From Bog-473 sp963791995 (GTDB lineage Bacteria; Actinomycetota; Acidimicrobiia; Acidimicrobiales; RAAP-2): DNA of 64,000 nucleotides. The stretch is taken from NCBI GenBank assembly GCA_963791995.1, contig CAWBUQ010000012.1, positions 1 to 64,000 on the forward strand, given 5' to 3'. Shown here in pieces: positions 34,247 through 44,018 of this stretch (its first letter is position 1; each line of letters starts with the position of its first letter). Below the pieces are notes generated by a model. It did not search any database, was not told the DNA's origin, and was given only the letters and a program-made list of their open reading frames with translations. The position numbers and the translations under genes are program-made.

Positions 34247-34546
34247 CTAATCCTCCCTGTTCTTGACCAGGCCGAGTAGGTTGCCCTGGGGGTCCCTCAA
34301 CCACGCCACGGTCACCTGAGCCCCAGGCAGGTGGGTCACGGGCAGAACCACGGTGGGCCCCGTCTCAGTCGCCTGCTTCACATAGGCCTGAGGATCGTCC
34401 ACCTCGACGTAGACGATGACGGCGGGGCCCCCGGCAATCGCAACTACACCCAGACCGGCCTGCTGCAAGCGTACGCGGCCTATTCGCTGCTGCAGCAGCC
34501 GCCCTTGCGAACAGGGTTCGCCTCGCCTTGCCAGGCGTTTGGGCAT
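34247..34546 (-). pseudogene. Glyoxalase/VOC-superfamily protein, partial
   Basis: The last 60 residues are clearly a VOC half-domain: VIVYVEVDDPQAYVKQATE, TGPTVVLPVTHLPGAQVTVA and WLRDPQGNLLGLVKN, with the D-P-x-GN-x-x-GL ending typical of glyoxalase-like folds. The N-terminal half expected for the family is not readable; the first 35 residues are basic and low complexity. The gene is therefore truncated or frame-disrupted upstream of about 34470. The substrate is unknown. Confidence 0.6.
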
Positions 34547-34722
34547 CGGACGCTACCTGGCGTCCTACGAAGCTTCGGATAGTCATGGAACCCGTCCTTA
34601 CCGTGCAGGCATGATCTGATCTGACCGTCGCTGAAGCTGATCCTCGCCCACGAACAATTTGTCCACGGTTTCCGCCCATTCCGTTACCCCCGGTAGGAAT
34701 TCACGTTAGAGCTGCGCACACC

Positions 34723-34776
34723 GTGTCGTTCGCCAGCTTGATGGGGCCACCGTTTCGCCAGTGTGATGGGGCCACC
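34723..34776 (+). repeat. Left multiple terminal repeats of IS21
   Basis: Two units, TTCGCCAGCTTGATGGGGCC and TTCGCCAGTGTGATGGGGCC, each followed by ACC. IS21 transposase binds such repeated end units. Confidence 0.75.
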
Positions 34777-34867
34777 TTGGGCGGGTTTGCAGCGTTGGTG
34801 ATGTGATGATGTCGGGTGGGTGCGGTGACGTCAAGTTGCGGCTGGATGTCTGGCCTGTGGGTGATGG

Positions 34868-35173
34868 TCAGGAGGGCAGGATGTCGGCGAGGGCGACGGG
34901 CTCGTCGCAGTGGGGGCAGGGACCTCCTGGCCCGAGGCGTTTGGTGAAGAGATTGCAGTCGGGGCAGCGGCGTTCGCCCAGGTAGCGGGTGTCGCATTCG
35001 GGGCAGATGTAGACGGTGTCGATCTGGGCGACTTTGGCTGGGATGGGGGCTTGGTTTTGGCGGGTTCTCCAGGCTCGTTGTTTGCAAGCGTCGGAGCAGT
35101 ATTGCCGCCGGCCTGAGGGTGTGAACTGGCGGTGACAGACTGGGCAGATCATCGTAACGGTATCGTAACGCAT
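34868..35173 (-). CDS. Zinc-ribbon accessory protein in IS21
   Basis: 101 residues from ATG 35173 (MRYDTVTM; an internal ATG at 35152 is possible). Two or three Cys pairs are visible: ICPVCHRQFTPSGRRQYCSD ACKQRAW, then YICPECDTRYLGERRCPDC, then GPCPHCDEP. This is a cluster of short zinc ribbons, the first like FmdB/DUF2116-type. Such genes sometimes ride at the 3' end of actinobacterial IS21 elements. The role is unknown; target choice or regulation is speculation. Confidence 0.7.
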   Translation of the reverse strand: MRYDTVTMICPVCHRQFTPSGRRQYCSDACKQRAWRTRQNQAPIPAKVAQIDTVYICPECDTRYLGERRCPDCNLFTKRLGPGGPCPHCDEPVALADILPS

Positions 35174-35213
35174 GGGGGGTGAGGGCCGGGTTCGGGTTGT
35201 TTCCGGTGGGTGG

Positions 35214-36018
35214 TCAAGGGCGGTGCCGACGTCTGGGTCTGGGGGTGGTGGTGCCGACGGCCAGCCCGGGTTTCTGCCGGCGGCGATAGGACTCTCCCTC
35301 GAGGACGAGCTCATAGGCGGCGGACTGCAGACGGTCGATAGCGGATTGGGCGAGCAGGGCGTCAGCCATCTGGCCGAGCCATTCCACGGGTTCGCGGTTG
35401 GAGGTGACCACCGTGGAGGCTGCCCGGTGGCGCTCGACGATGAGCTCGTAGATGTCGGCGGTGTCGAGGCGGTCGAAGGGCTGGAGGGCGAAGTCGTCTA
35501 AGATGAGGAGGTCGACCCGGATGAGCTTGCGCATCTCGGCGTCGTGGCTGTTGTCGAGGCGCGAGGCCCGCAGGCTTTTCAAGAGCACGTCGGTGCGGGC
35601 TGAAGATGACGCTGTAGCGACGGCGTACGGCGGCGTGGCCGAGGGCGTTGGCCATGAAGGTTTTTCCGACCCCGACGGGGCCCAGGACCAAGACGTTGTG
35701 GCCGGCGTCGACGAAGCGCAGCGAGCACAGCTCGTCCCAGACCTGGTGGTCGAAGGTGACGTTCGGTGGTGGGGTCCCAGTGCTCGAAGCACATGTCGGG
35801 TCGAGCCCGGCGGCTGCGGGCTCCGCAGGGCGGCCGAAGTGGTCTCTCGTCGTGGTGACTTCGTCAGAGAGGACCAGCTCCAAGAACTCGGCATGGCCCA
35901 GTTCCTCGGCCTTGGCGAGCGCCAGGCGCTCGGGCAGGGTGTCGAGGCAGCGGCCGAGCTTCACCTGGCGCAGCAGGGCCTTCAGCTCGGCGGAGATGGT
36001 CGGCGCCGGGGTGCTCAC
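35214..36018 (-). pseudogene. istB: IS21 helper ATPase IstB (frameshifted)
   Basis: Starts at GTG 36018, overlapping the istA stop (GTGA) behind GAGGAGCTG. The N-terminal frame has ISAELKALLRQVKLGRCLDT and Walker A (GPVGVGKTFMANALGHAAV). From about 35600 the second frame continues LRASRLDNSHDAEMRKLIRV, DLLILDDFALQPFDRLDTAD (Walker B, DD) and VVTSNREPVEWLGQMADALL. IstB is an AAA+ protein that selects targets for the IstA transposase. At least one frame break, around 35590-35620, separates the halves. Confidence 0.85.
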
Positions 36019-37663
36019 GCCAGCTCCTCGCCGCTCGTGGCGGCGTCTGCGTGCCCCGGTGTGGCTTCTAAGGTGCCTCGGTATCGGGGTCCACCGGTAT
36101 TTGCCGCTGACAGCGAAGTACTCGGCGGGCCGGGCGAAGCGACCGGTAGCAGCCGGCCCTGGACGGGCAGCTGCTCGACTTGCCCTCGGTGGCGCGCTCG
36201 AGCATCCGGCCGATGAGCGCGACGTTGAAGGCCTCGGCCTCGGCGGCCCTGGCGCAGGCGCTCTCGACCCGCTCGGGCCCCCACTTCTTGACCAGGCCCA
36301 ACAGCGCGTAGACCTGGCGCATCTTGGTCCACGGCAGCGGGTGGTCGAGGAGCACCGCGGCGTAGGCGCCGATCGGCCGGGCCGTGCTCGGCGGCCATGT
36401 GCCGCAGACGCTCCAGTCTCTATCGCGTAGATGCTCTTCTCCGCCGGCAGGTCCTCGGCGTCGGTGACGCGCCCGCCGGGGGCCTGGCGGGGATGGACCT
36501 TGACCAGCTGGCCCCGATAGAACACCTTGACCAGCTGGCCGGTCGGCCCGGACCTCGACGGGCGGCCGATCAGGTTGCCCGGCACCGAGTAGAGGGCCTT
36601 GGCCACCTCGATGTGGTGGTCCCGGTGCACCTTGGCGGTGGCGTAGAGCGGCAGGTCATAGGGCGCAGCCGGCGCGGGCAGCAGAGCACGGGGCCTCCCC
36701 GAGCGCGAACAGCTCGGCCGGGCGGCACTGGGTGGTGCCGTGCATGCGCAGTCCCGCACGGGTCGCGACACCACTGCTCGGCCCGGCGCTGGGCGTCGGC
36801 CAGGTCGATGAAGGCTCACCGGCAAAGAACGATCGCGGACGAAGGGCACGGTGCGTTCGACCCGGGGCTTGTCTGTCGGGTGACGCACCCGTGCCGGGTC
36901 GATCAGGAAGCCCCGGGCCTGGGCGTACTCGACGAAGGCCTGGTTGAAGCCGGGGCTCGGTCGGGTCGGCCTTGTCGACGACGGTCGCCATGTTGTCGGG
37001 GATCACCACCTTGAACACCCCACCGAAGAACTCCCAGGCCGCCTCAAAGCCGGCGATCACGCGCCTCGGTGGTCTGGCGGAAGCTCAGCCACACAAAGCA
37101 ATGTCGCGAGTAACACGGCGGTGAAGATGAGCGCCTGCACACGCGCCGGCGGCTCGGTCTGCGGGTCGAGGATCAGCCCCATCCGGCCGAAGTCGACCTG
37201 CAGCTCGGCACCGGGCTCGCCGTCCGCGACGCGCACGTGGTCGTGCGGCCGCGCGGCCCATGCCCGAGCACCTCCAGGGCGTAGCGGTGCAGGGTGCGCT
37301 GGGGGACGACGACTCCCTCGCGGGCGAGGAGCTCGTGGGACCTTCACCACCGTCAGGCCTTCGTCGACCAGCCACGCCTTGATCTGGTCGTGGTGGGCCG
37401 CGAGCACCGCCCAGGCCGCCCCGTGCCCATCGGTGCGATGGGGCCGGACCGTCTCGCACACCACGCCGATCAGCTCGTCGGTGAGCTGGCCTCGCCGCCG
37501 TCGCGCTCCAGGCCGACCTCCACCGCCGGCCGCGACGTAGCGCCGACGGTCTTGCGGTCCACTCTGCCAGACGTTCGATCGCCCGCAGGCCCTCGCCGCG
37601 CAACCACAGGCGCAGCACCTCTCTGACTTCGTACACACGCACCTCCCTGAACGCCATCGCCAC
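36015..37663 (-). pseudogene. istA: IS21 transposase IstA (multiple frameshifts)
   Basis: The N-terminus begins at 37663 (FREVRVYEVREVLRLWLRGE, GLRAIERLAEWTAR), a helix-turn-helix. Later segments in other frames include QVDFGRMGLI and FVWLSFRQT-like blocks, then AAWEFFGGVFKVVIPDNMAT, TAKVHRDHHIEVAKALYSVP and GRPSRSGPTGQLVKVFYRGQ, covering the DDE domain and beta-barrel. Four or more frame changes interrupt the 550-codon gene. The order and coupling to istB are preserved. Confidence 0.8.
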
Positions 37664-37732
37664 CTACCTGGTCCGCTGGCCGGTTGGTGGCGAGTCCAAC
37701 GGCAGCGGAACCTCAGCTGGTGGACCCTCCCA

Positions 37733-37818
37733 GGTGGTCCCATAACTGGCGAAAAGGTGGTCCCATGCTGCTGGCGAAACTCAGCTCAGAGTGGTCCCAT
37801 GCTCGTGGCGAGCGACAC
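37733..37818 (-). repeat. Right multiple terminal repeats of IS21
   Basis: Three units reading, on the minus strand, GTGTCGCTCGCCACGAGCAT, TTTCGCCAGCAGCATGGGAC and TTTCGCCAGTTATGGGACCA. They mirror the left end. Confidence 0.75.
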
Positions 37819-38326
37819 ACCGACCCCACCGGAATGCGAGGAGGTGTCAACAACGGTTGGTGTGCGAACTTGACGAGCCGCGCCCAGTAATGGCCCGGCT
37901 CAGCTTTACGGTGCTAATTTTCGACACGGATCCCGAACTCGATATCATGCTTCGAGAAGCGTCGCGGTGGTCAAGCGCCTTCAACATTCGGGTTAAGACA
38001 CGTAGGTATCGCTTTCCAGATCCCTGGGTCTGGTGTCGTGCCCACCTTGGACGGGAGTCATCCGAGGTACTCCGCCACGTGCAGACCGACGTTGTAGTCC
38101 GTCAAGAAGGCGACGCCGTCACTGGTAACGCTTAGATCAGCGGTCTGGATAACGAGAGGACGGCTGGGTCTGGGGTCGACGAGCTTGTTCGGGGCGGCCG
38201 GGACCCGGGCGCCGACCTCGATCGGCCGGTAGTAGGCGACTTGTGTCCGCGGTCCTTGTCGGACCGCCCGCCAAGCCTCCAGGGGCCTATCGGCGATGGT
38301 CGTAGCTGGCGTGCAAGTGTTGAGCC
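37819..38326 (+). other. Intergenic region downstream of IS21
   Basis: A possible 81-residue frame from ATG 37890 (ARLSFTVLIFDTDPELDIML, REASRWSSAFNIRVKTRRYR) looks moderately coding but matches nothing I know and may be the end of a gene cut by IS21. The rest is non-coding. Confidence 0.35.
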
Positions 38327-39113
38327 ATGGACCTCGGATTGAGTGGCAAGCGTGCTGTGGTCACCGGAGCAAGCAAGGGGATCGGACTGGCCATAACTCG
38401 TGCCCTGGCGGCTGAAGGCGTAACCGTGGTCGCTGGGGCGCGCCATACCAGCGCTGCGCTCGATCAGCTGACTGAGGATGGCAGGGTGCAGGCGGTCAAT
38501 GTCGACCTTGCCACCGAATCCGGGCCCCCGGGCCTGGTGAGCGCCGCGCTTGAGTTCGGGCCGCTGGACATCCTCGTGAACAACGTCGGAGCGGTCACGC
38601 CGCGCCTGGAGGGTTTCACCGCGGTCAGCGACGACCAGTGGTTGGCATCGCTGACCCTTACCTTCCTGGCCGCCGTGCGTACCACCCGAGCGGCGCTACC
38701 CGCCATGCTGAAGGCCCGGCGCGGGACCATCGTCACCGTGTGCTCCGTTAACGCCTTCCTCCCCGACCCGGCCGTGATCGACTACTGCGCCGCCAAAGCT
38801 GCTCTGGCCAACTTCTCGAAGGCATTGTCGAAGGAAGTGGGGCCCAGTGGGATCCGCTGTCAATACGGTCAGCCCCGGGCCGGTCTCCACCGAATTGTGG
38901 CTCGGTGATCACGGCGTCGCCGCAACCGTGAGTGGTTCCCAGGGCGTCGACCGGGCCGCCGTGGTTCGACAGCAAGAACAGCAAGCAGCGACTGGCCGGT
39001 TCACAACCCCGGACGAGGTCGCCGATCTGGTCGTTCTCCTGACTAGTGAGCGGGCCGGAAATATCACCGGTTCGGACTTCGTGATCGACGGCGGCTTGGT
39101 CTCCACGCTCTGA
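38327..39113 (+). pseudogene. Short-chain dehydrogenase/reductase (single frameshift)
   Basis: About 262 residues. VVTGASKGIGLAITRALAAE holds the TGxxxGIG cofactor loop, DILVNNVGAV the NNxG motif, and YCAAKAALANFSKALSKEV the Y-x3-K pair. The expected GIRVNTVSPGPVSTELW continues in another frame after about 38855; one extra T in CGCTGTCAAT explains it. The C-terminus (NITGSDFVIDGGLVSTL) is intact. A classical SDR with unknown substrate; isolated from other pathway genes. Confidence 0.88.
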
Positions 39114-39560
39114 CCATTGGGCTACCGTCCCGTCGACACCCGGCCAGGGCTGCCACTCTGTTCGGCACGGACACCCATCCGGCATTGCAGGGCACTCTGC
39201 CGGCAGTTTCGGATACCACCTCGAAGATCTAACCACCGTGCGCCGCCCGCCTCCTGTGGTTTCCAGACTCGACCCGCTCAGCTCGCTTTGCAATAGCCGC
39301 TTTCAGGGCGGGCCCGATGATCTCTTGGCGGACATGGCCCCTTGCACTGGCCACCCGCGGACCGTACGAACACGTGGGCGGCCCGGCCTATCCGACCGGT
39401 GTGCTGTCGCTCGGGCCATTAGGGTCAGAAGCTCGCCCGAGGCGCTGAGGTCGGCATCGACCTCGACTGGGTCGCCATTCCCGACACAGCGGCGAAACTC
39501 CCCCTGTGAAATGTGGTTCCTGGTGTCCGCCGACCATCCCCGCTACGTCAATCTCGAGTT
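39114..39560 (+). other. Intergenic region
   Basis: Lies between the convergent SDR and hydrolase genes. Plus-strand frames are low complexity. No terminator hairpin was identified. Confidence 0.4.
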
Positions 39561-40401
39561 CTACACGAATCGTTTGACGAAACCGAGCGCCGTGTCGGCC
39601 ACTTCTCGCCAGCCATTGTCGATGGTGAGTGCATGCCCGCGGTTGGAGATCTTCACGATCTCGGTCACCCCCTCGTTGCGTTGCTGCCGCTTAAACGAGG
39701 CATTCGCGATGGCCCACGGCACCGTGTGGTCCCTTTCGCCGTCGATGATCAACAGCGGGCCCCGCTCAGGGTTCGTGGTGTCGACCTTCGCTTCGGTCCA
39801 GGGATTGAGGTTGGCGGCCGCCGCCTGGAACAGCGGCTTACCCGAGGCCGGCACCGCGAAAGTCTCGTAGAGCTCTTTCGCCTCATCCTCGCTGACCGCG
39901 TGGCGAAGGCGAAACGGAACTGCTCGTAGGAGAGCGGCACAGCCCGGTTACGGTTAGCCGGGTTACCAAGGACCGGCGACGCCGACTTGAGCGAAGATAT
40001 CGGAAGCGGCAGCACACCCCGGAACGGTGCGGGATCGATAGCCACGGACACCGCGGCCAGCCCCGGCCGGCGATGATCTGGGTGACCAGCCCGCCGAAAG
40101 AGTGTCCGATGACGGCCGGCTTCTTCGTCAGTTTGCTGATGAGGTCAGCGAAGTGGTCAGCGACCTGCTTCACCGTCTTGTGCGCGAAGACCTCGGGATG
40201 GGCCTTGGCATCCTCGACCGTCTCGGGATCATCTGGCCACCCTGGGGTTAAGGTCGTAAACCCAGCTTCCTCGAAGACAACCGCCCAGCGGTCCCAGCTG
40301 CTCGGCAGCAGCCACAGACCGTGGATGAACACCACCGGCGTCAGCCCCGACGAGTTGGCCTTTTCGACCTGCTGCTCTTCGTGTTCAGTGATCGTTGCCA
40401 T
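39561..40401 (-). pseudogene. Alpha/beta hydrolase (two frameshifts)
   Basis: About 278 residues. The first frame has VVFIHGLWLLPSSWDRWAVV (oxyanion HG) and KPAVIGHSFGGLVTQIIAG, with nucleophile Ser in GHSFGG. A second frame (VAIDPAPFRGVLPLPISSLK, LSYEQFRFAFA) follows near 40070. A third (VPASGKPLFQAAAANLNPWT, GPLLIIDGERDHTVPWAIAN, KISNRGHALTIDNGWREVAD) starts near 39885 and carries the catalytic Asp and His. The triad is complete across the frames. The start is ATG 40401. Confidence 0.88.
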
Positions 40402-40887
40402 GTCAACCTCCGGTCAGCTCGGCTGCTAGTCGCCGGCTCGGGCTGAGGGCGATGGCGGCGTGAAATGCGATACTGCCACAGGCGTCCGAGACTACGAGCA
40501 GGTGCCTTCGCAGCCCGCTCGCCGTCGTTTCCACATACAGCCACCACTCGCCGTCGATCAGCTCCACCACCAACCCGACGAGGCGCCGTTCTCCTGACGC
40601 CAGATGGCGAAGAACTCCCCTTGGTTCGACCGTTCAGGAAGGCGTCTATCGGCAAGCAGACCTCCCCTCCGCTACGAACCGTAACCGGCTACCGACTGCC
40701 CCGAGCGGCGACCAGGCCACCGCCGTCCACGACGGCCAGCCCGGCGCCGACGGAGAGCGACTGGTGGCTCGACGGTCATGCGTTGCTTGCCAGCGAGCGG
40801 CGGAGGGTTCCGAGTTGCCAGGGGTCCAGCAAGGCGGCCAGGACCTCGGCTAGGTCGGCGACCGGGACCGGTCCAGGCCGACCGAGG
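40402..40887 (+). other. Intergenic region with a possible small remnant
   Basis: On the minus strand, 40402-40600 can be read LVGLVVELIDGEWWLYVETT then SGLRRHLLVVSDACGSIAFH, which looks like a real protein strand pattern, but no good start was found. It could be the end of a decayed gene. Confidence 0.3.
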
Positions 40888-41648
40888 TCATGTGCGCGAT
40901 CTCGGGCGGGTTGAGCGTGCCAGGCGGGCGAGGAGGGATGTGAGGTTCTCGGTGTCAGAGCGGGATGCCTTGAACGACGCAAGAATGAAGCAGGATCGGA
41001 CCTTCCCGGCGCTCGCCGATGGCCAGATCGATGGTCCGGGCGGTGCGCGGCACCAAGGGAATGAGGGCCGGCTTGGCGCCCTTGCCGACGATGCGCAGCA
41101 CCCGATGTCCGCGCTCCATGCCCATGTCCTCGATGTTGGTGCTCGCAGGCCTCGGAGACCCGCAGCCCGTTCAGGCCCAACAGCACGGCCAGGGCAGCGT
41201 GGGCGTGATCGAAGCGCTCGGCGGTGAACAGGAGCCGGGCCAGCTCGCCGCGGTCGAGGCCCCGCCGCTCCGACGGGTGGACGGTGGGGCGGCGCACGTA
41301 CTGGGCCGGGTTCGAGGCGATCCGCCCGTCGATATGGGCGAAGCGGTAGAACCCGCAGGCGGTGGACAGGCGCCGGTCGATGGTCGACGCCGCCAGGCCC
41401 CGTTCTTCCATCGAGGTCCGGTACAGCTCCAGGTGGGTCCGGGTGGCCTCGAGCACGGGGAGGTCGTGGTCGGCGGCCCACTGGAACAGGGCCCGCAGAT
41501 CGTGGCGGTAGGCCTCCAGGGTCCGGCCGCTATAGCGAGCCAGGAAGGCCAACGCGGCCAGCTGATCCTCACCGAAACTGAACGGCGCCTCCCTCCGGAG
41601 GAACACGTGGCTGCTTGAGTCGATGGTGGTCATGGTTTCCCCTTTCAT
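40888..41648 (-). pseudogene. Tyrosine recombinase (frameshifted, C-terminus lost)
   Basis: The first frame gives a SAM-like N-terminal domain (FLARYSGRTLEAYRHDLRAL, LELYRTSMEERGLAASTIDR, RLSTACGFYRFAHIDGRIAS) and the first catalytic Arg (LLGLNGLRVSEAC). The next frame supplies RGHRVLRIVGKGAKPALIPL-like sequence and SIWPSASAGKV/ERREGPILL. After about 40990 the H-x2-R and Tyr motifs cannot be found, so the catalytic end is missing. An inactive integrase fragment. Confidence 0.75.
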
Positions 41649-42022
41649 CCGAGAAACCAGCTACCAGAACTCCCCACTGCCGGCGTTACCTGTGTGAGGC
41701 TGGCGTGTCAAGAGGTGGGCGCGCTGGATTGGCCATCTGCCGCGAAATGTGGCGGGGAGATGGGTATGGGCCCGGTTGGCGGCGGCGTGGGGGCGCCCTG
41801 CGTTACCTAGGTGCTCGACGAACTCTGTCGTCGGCCACAACAGCCTTGATTGGGTGACCCCCGTCTTGTGTTGGGATGGGAGCGCGGTCGGCTCAGTGTT
41901 TCGAGGCCGTCCAGCATGATGGCTGGCGGACACGCCGGTGTCGGGAGCTTTCGACCGCGAGACCCTGGTGTTTGATATGGACGATCCCTGCCTTCGCTGC
42001 GGGCACTGCGGTTTTCGGTTGG
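41649..42022 (+). other. Non-coding flank of IS110 copy C, 3' side
   Basis: Between the truncated recombinase start and the IS110 stop. No coding frame is convincing. The IS110 right end should lie here, but I could not place it. Confidence 0.4.
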
Positions 42023-43072
42023 TTAGGGCATGGCGTAGACGACCTGGGGGTCGAGGGCTCGTAGGGTGTGGTAACAGCGTCGGGCCAGCTTGCGGGCTAT
42101 CGAGACCGCCGCGATCTTGCCGTCGTGAGCGTTCTTGACCGAGGCGTAGTAGTCGTGGTCGGGAGCGACTTGGTGCGAGGAGTTCTTGGCCGCCTCGTAG
42201 AGCGCCCAGCGCAGGATCTCCGGTCCCTGGCGGGAGAGGTAACCCTTGAGCCGCTTGCGATCCGACTGGTCCACCGTGACGTCCAAGCCGGTATGGCGGA
42301 CTGCTTGGTCGGAGCGTGAGAACCGCTGGCAGTCGCCCAGCTCGGACCACACCGCCACCGCGATCAACCCGCCGATCCCATAATGGGCAGCGACCAAGGC
42401 CCGACAGGCCGGCTGGCGCTCCCCGAAGCGGGTGAGCTCTTTCTTGAGCGGCTGGGCGTGAGCGTCGATGGCGTGGATCATCGAGTAGGCGGTGGCTATC
42501 CGCTGGCAAGCAGCAGTTGTGAGCTCGACCGTCTCGCCGAGCAGCCAACACCGGGTCTGATCGGTGCGGATCTGGGACTCGGGGACAGCGACGCCGTGCT
42601 GGTAGCACTCGGCGTGAATGCGCTGCACCCACTGGGTGCGCTGATCGACCAGCGCCTTGTACAGCCGTATCCGTTCCCGCCACTCCAACACGATCGCCGG
42701 CGGGATCCACGACTCTGGCAGATTCCCGTCCTGCAGCAGTTGGCGCAAAAGACCAGAGTCGGTGCGGTCCGTTTTGGCGTGACGTTTGCGTCCCCGCTGA
42801 GCCATCGTGTCGGCCGGCTCGGCCAGATGCGCCACATAGCCAGCTGCGCTGATCTCCTCGACCACGAACCGCCAACCGGTGCATCCCTCCACTGCCAGGT
42901 CTACTTGGCCGCCGTTGGCTCTGGCCGCCACTTCTTGGGTCAGCCAGCGGCGAAAGCGTTGACGGTCCGGCTGCCACAACCTGCCCCGCCATATCTCGCC
43001 GCTCGTGGGGTCGGCGATCTCGAAGGTGATCTGACGTCGGTGCAGATCCAACCCTCCTACCATGCTTGCCAT
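42023..43072 (-). CDS. IS110-family transposase, intact
   Basis: 349 residues from ATG 43072 behind AAGGAGG. The DEDD RuvC-like domain is complete: VGGLDLHRRQITFEIADPTS, VDLAVEGCTGWRFVVEEISA and KRHAKTDRTDSGLLRQLLQD. The C-terminal Tnp_20 domain shows AHYGIGGLIAVAVWSELGD, VRHTGLDVTVDQSDRKR and GYLSRQGPEILRWALYEAAK, containing the nucleophile Ser. It is the only one of three IS110 copies without a frame break, so it could be active. IS110 enzymes are guided by a bridge RNA from the non-coding end. Confidence 0.92.
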   Translation of the reverse strand: MASMVGGLDLHRRQITFEIADPTSGEIWRGRLWQPDRQRFRRWLTQEVAARANGGQVDLAVEGCTGWRFVVEEISAAGYVAHLAEPADTMAQRGRKRHAKTDRTDSGLLRQLLQDGNLPESWIPPAIVLEWRERIRLYKALVDQRTQWVQRIHAECYQHGVAVPESQIRTDQTRCWLLGETVELTTAACQRIATAYSMIHAIDAHAQPLKKELTRFGERQPACRALVAAHYGIGGLIAVAVWSELGDCQRFSRSDQAVRHTGLDVTVDQSDRKRLKGYLSRQGPEILRWALYEAAKNSSHQVAPDHDYYASVKNAHDGKIAAVSIARKLARRCYHTLRALDPQVVYAMP

Positions 43073-44018
43073 CAGGGACCTCCTTGTGATCGTTGGGATG
43101 GTTCGCAACACCTATGGTTGTCGGGGAGGTCCCTGCCTCGCTCTGGAGACTCTCCGTCCTCGACAAGCCCGGCTGCGGCTGTCCGGAGCCGATCGACGCT
43201 GCGCAGCAGCAGGCCGGGCGGCGTGAGTCACCACCGGCCGGGCCAAGGCCCTGCCGGCCTTGGAGGCATATGCCGGGGTGAGGCCCGGCCCACCTTGGAG
43301 CTGAGGGCTTGAGCATCAGCCGCACAGTTTCCAGCCGGTGCCGGGCCGAGGGGCGACCACGAGCGAAGTCGAGCGAGCCGGCGAGCGAGCGGAGCGACAG
43401 CCCCTTTCCAATCAGCGGTACCCGCAGCCGACAGAGTCGGGCGTTCTCAACGCTCCCTTGACCGCCACCTCCCTCACTCACTGCCGCCTTTGGCAACCTC
43501 GACCCGGACGCATTGAGCCGAGCCGACTGAGGGCTACAGCAGCTACCGACCCCATTGCCCACCAACCACCTGGACCGCACTGACAACCCCGCCTGCTCCC
43601 ACAACGCCGTCACACATGGGATGTTTCGGGACGGTCCGGAGCCGGGTAGGGCCGGAATTTTATGGGCCACGCGGTAAGGGCCGAAGTCGAGCGCCTGCCG
43701 GCAAGAGGAGGAAAACGCTCTGGGCGGTCGCCGGCCGAAGTCTTGAAGTTGCCGGGTACCCGGGATGGGGCGTTACCGACCGGTTGGACCGGAGCGACCG
43801 CGGTGGGGCCGAATGCGAAACCGCCGGGTCATCGCCTGAGGGAGCCACCTCGGGTGGGACTCCGTGCTTACTATCTCAAGCACACCATCGTCGATGGCGA
43901 CGACAGGATCCCGCCGGTGGTGGCGCAGACATTCCCAACCTTCGCCTGGGTGGGGGCGTCATCATCTATCGCGGGTCGCCGCACGCCCACGCCCGATTGC
44001 GGGTATCGACTGACGGGG
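43073..44018 (-). other. Long non-coding region: IS110 5' end and beyond
   Basis: About 950 bp with no supported gene. The first 200-300 bp upstream of the IS110 start are the expected location of its guide RNA. Short plus-strand frames at 43616-44312 run antisense into the metallopeptidase and are not believed. Confidence 0.45.

Larger units (their letters stand above)
34723..37818 (-). mobile_element. IS21-family insertion sequence (degenerate)
   Basis: A 3.1-kb element with IS21-type multiple terminal repeats: GTGTCG ends (34723 and 37818) and internal copies of TTTCGCCAG followed by ATGGGRCCACC. It holds istA and istB in the order expected and a small zinc-ribbon protein gene at the left end. 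Both ist genes carry several frameshifts. A target duplication of ACC at most is visible. Confidence 0.85.

Noticed and set aside
41661..43670. 669-codon minus-strand frame over IS110 copy C
   Set aside because: Arg/Ser/Pro-rich shadow; the frame at 42023-43072 carries the IS110 catalytic residues.
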